Shown: piece after piece, positions 57,863 to 60,000 of the stretch
Layout: each line of letters starts with the position of its first letter
Numbering within the stretch: the stretch's first letter is position 1
Source: Cristatella mucedo
Lineage: Eukaryota; Bryozoa; Phylactolaemata; Cristatellidae
Length of the DNA: 60,000 nucleotides
NCBI GenBank assembly: GCA_009760855.2
Contig: WPIO01000023.1
Span: forward strand, 623,501-683,500
Reading direction: 5' to 3'
Translations under genes and position numbers: made by a program
The notes under the pieces: model-generated
The model's database searches: none
What the model saw: the letters and a program-made list of their open reading frames with translations, nothing else
Told to the model about the DNA's origin: nothing

Positions 57863-58129
57863 TATTATACTTGATTATTACACATTATCAGAAGGCTAAC
57901 GTGACAGCTATGTTTACATCGACAGATAAAATATGTGGCCCTTGTTGTTTGTGCCAATTTGCATTCCGATCGTTTAATTAGTATTTGATAAATATTAATA
58001 AATGGGCTATTGTGGAGATAAATACCATTGAGTGGGGGAGTAACTCCCAACCCCATCGGCTATTTTTGGCGATGCTCCCTTAAGATAAATAAATCTTTTC
58101 AAAGGCATTCAAATTTCCTGCTAATAAAG

Positions 58130-58690
58130 ATATTCATTGGCTAACGATAGCATGCAAATTATCAGCATTAACAAAGAAGCATTCACACGGATCCAGCATA
58201 TGCAACGTGCACAAGGTGCGTTTCGTTTTTAAACTTTACCCAGTCTGAGAATTTCATTACGTTAGTTTTGAATGAGTTCCTTAATTTTGGATTCAGGCAG
58301 CTTTACAATAAAATCCCGGTCTCTAAAGGATATGAGGTTTTTCGCGACAAAACTAAAATTACTGAGTAAAAAAATAGCTGCAACTATTTTTAGCCCAATT
58401 AACGACCTATTTGAATAGTTAAGGTCAACCAAAGAAATAAAGGGTCTTGAATTGAGTAAAAAATTGACATAAATACAAGAATTGACGGAGAGGATCGAGT
58501 GCAGTTCGATGAGAAGAGGGTTGACTCGGTAGTTGATGACTCGGTAGCTGGGACGTTTCCGACATACAGGCTGCCTAGTTTTGCACCTACCGTAAGCGCC
58601 TTTCGGCCAGCCAAAAGACCTGTGAGTATCGAGTTACAGAAGTCGAGCTGAGATGTCACAAATGCATGGACCAACTTGGATATGTGTAAT
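58130..58690 (-). pseudogene. LINE family 1 ORF2 C-terminal relic
   Basis: The minus-strand frame starts VHAFVTSQLDFCNSILTGLL, the counterpart of [20 protein letters not shown]. The downstream part (58,200-58,440) keeps scattered motifs such as the GGTCTCTAAAGGATATGAGG image of the GD-SF block. Confidence 0.72.
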
Positions 58691-59157
58691 TTTATTAGTC
58701 GGCCTGAATATTTGCACTGATACGAATGCGATAGTAGGCAGACTTGAATAGAGCTGATGTATTGGTGGAGTGAAAGTTCATTTGAGAATAGGGCACTTAT
58801 ATTTATACAGATTCTAAGAAAGATACAGCAGCAGAGCTTATTTTCAGGCTCATATGTTTCTATTTATAAATTATTATTAAAGTTTTTCAAATTCTTAATA
58901 TTTCAGTTCTATCGATATTACAATTTGATCAAACTTGTTACCCTACAAGTGTGAATGCCAAGCATACATGCAGCAAGTGAGTTGAGATGAGAGAGTAGCG
59001 AGTGATGGAATGCAGGGAGGGGTTAAAGCTAAGGTGCAGCTATGGGTTACTTGCAAAAAATGAAGGTCTAGATTTTGCACTTTTGTCTTGTATAAAATCA
59101 TATGATACTACAATGTAGAAGGTCAAATTTCTGCTCTCGGAATATTTAAATATAATT

Positions 59158-59305
59158 ATATATAATTTATTTATATAGCACCACAAGAGAACTTAATCTC
59201 AATTCAGGCGCTTCACGCATGCCTCGGGGCTCGAGCCCACGAACTCAGCCAGACCTTGGTCGGGGCTTGCACCTTAACCGCTGGACCAAGCTCCGACCCC
59301 ACAGC
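59158..59305 (-). mobile_element. SINE-B copy 5
   Basis: Tail image AGAGAACTTAATCTCAATTC and AGGCGCTTCACGCATGCCTC, B-box image GGGGCTCGAGCCC, A-box image CACCTTAACCGCTGGACCA. Nearly identical to copy 4. Confidence 0.88.
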
Positions 59306-60000
59306 GACGTAAAAGTCTATGTCGCTAGGGCAAACTTAACTACTTCTCGCCAGACATGGTAAAAAAATAAAAGAATTTGTCAGATAAAGTTAAACTCACT
59401 CTTACTTGTTCAGCCAAAGTTGAATAAACTATAAGTCTCAATAGGGTTAATGGTTTAAATAAATTTGACATATTTGTTATAATCGAGGCTGGTTGAAGCA
59501 AGACCCTGGGTGGTCAGTTACGGCAAGCCCACTAGTAGGATTATCTTACTCTGCCTTTCTTTCCCAGCCCCAATTAAAATGGCGTGAAGTCACATTCTGC
59601 GAAAGTCGGTGTTAACCAGCTTTTGACGGGCTCTCAGCCGATGTCCGATTGCTCATGAGAGTCGGGATCTCACATTCAGAGCTAATTCTGACCGGTTATG
59701 GATCACATGCTTTAATTTAAAAACTTTTTAAAATGATTGTGCAAGTCTCGAGCATTAGGTGATGGAATGATCAATTGCATTTCTAAGACTGACATCTGTA
59801 AACATTATGTTCTCATCTATTTAAGTTTAGGCTTTGATTTTTTATAAGCTTTGATAGTTCAAAAAATTATACATTAAATCTAAATGAGATAGCGCTGTTC
59901 TTCAACGAAAATTTAGGAGAATCTATTAGGATAATATTGTTGACTTAACGGAATGGTAATGAACCCTGCTAGTGGATAATCCAAAAAAATACACAATTGC
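59306..60000. other. Window end, nothing recognised
   Basis: AT-rich sequence without repeat copies or coding frames I can support. Confidence 0.5.

Overview
The window is nuclear DNA of an invertebrate animal, probably marine; I cannot fix the phylum. It shows GT-AG introns of 0.3-6 kb, long dinucleotide and tetranucleotide microsatellites, tRNA-derived SINEs, CR1/L2-like LINEs, Tc1-type transposons, solo LTRs and a decayed satellite. There is no operon structure and no prokaryotic signal. Almost all open frames are chance frames or transposon remnants.

Region 1 (about 5.4-40.3 kb, + strand) holds the only host gene I can recognise. It is the orthologue of DCAF11 (WDR23), the WD40 substrate receptor of the CUL4-DDB1 ubiquitin ligase. 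Sixteen coding exons (5818-39635) join in a single reading frame with consistent intron phases and encode about 507 residues: an acidic N-terminal region, a linker, and a seven-bladed propeller with two consecutive WDxR motifs. It ends at a TAG followed by a roughly 0.7 kb 3' UTR with an AATAAA signal. The extreme N-terminus is unresolved: either translation starts at ATG 5789, or an upstream Ser/Gly-rich exon ending at 5450 is spliced in.

Region 2 is the content of the introns. Two SINE families occur. Family A has a tRNA-like head with a perfect B box. Family B has a tRNA-like head and a 3' tail identical in design to that of LINE family 1. LINE family 1 and family 2 fragments, a Tc1 transposase relic (36.6-37.9 kb, minus strand), a second Tc1-like fragment (35.1-35.7 kb) and a microsatellite cluster in intron 9 make up much of the rest.

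Region 3 (40.3-60 kb) is intergenic and repeat-dominated. It contains a LINE-1 copy split by a SINE-A, a decayed array of about 165-bp satellite monomers (42.8-44.9 kb), LINE-2 3' ends with minisatellites (46-47.1 kb), two solo LTRs of one long-LTR family in opposite orientation (48,702-50,361 and 53,133-54,375), and the longest LINE-1 copy (51.7-56.0 kb), whose reverse transcriptase is interrupted by the second LTR.

I found no clearly novel cellular system. The most interesting signals are the LINE/SINE pair sharing a hairpin tail, the long LTR with an internal variable tandem repeat, and the satellite array.
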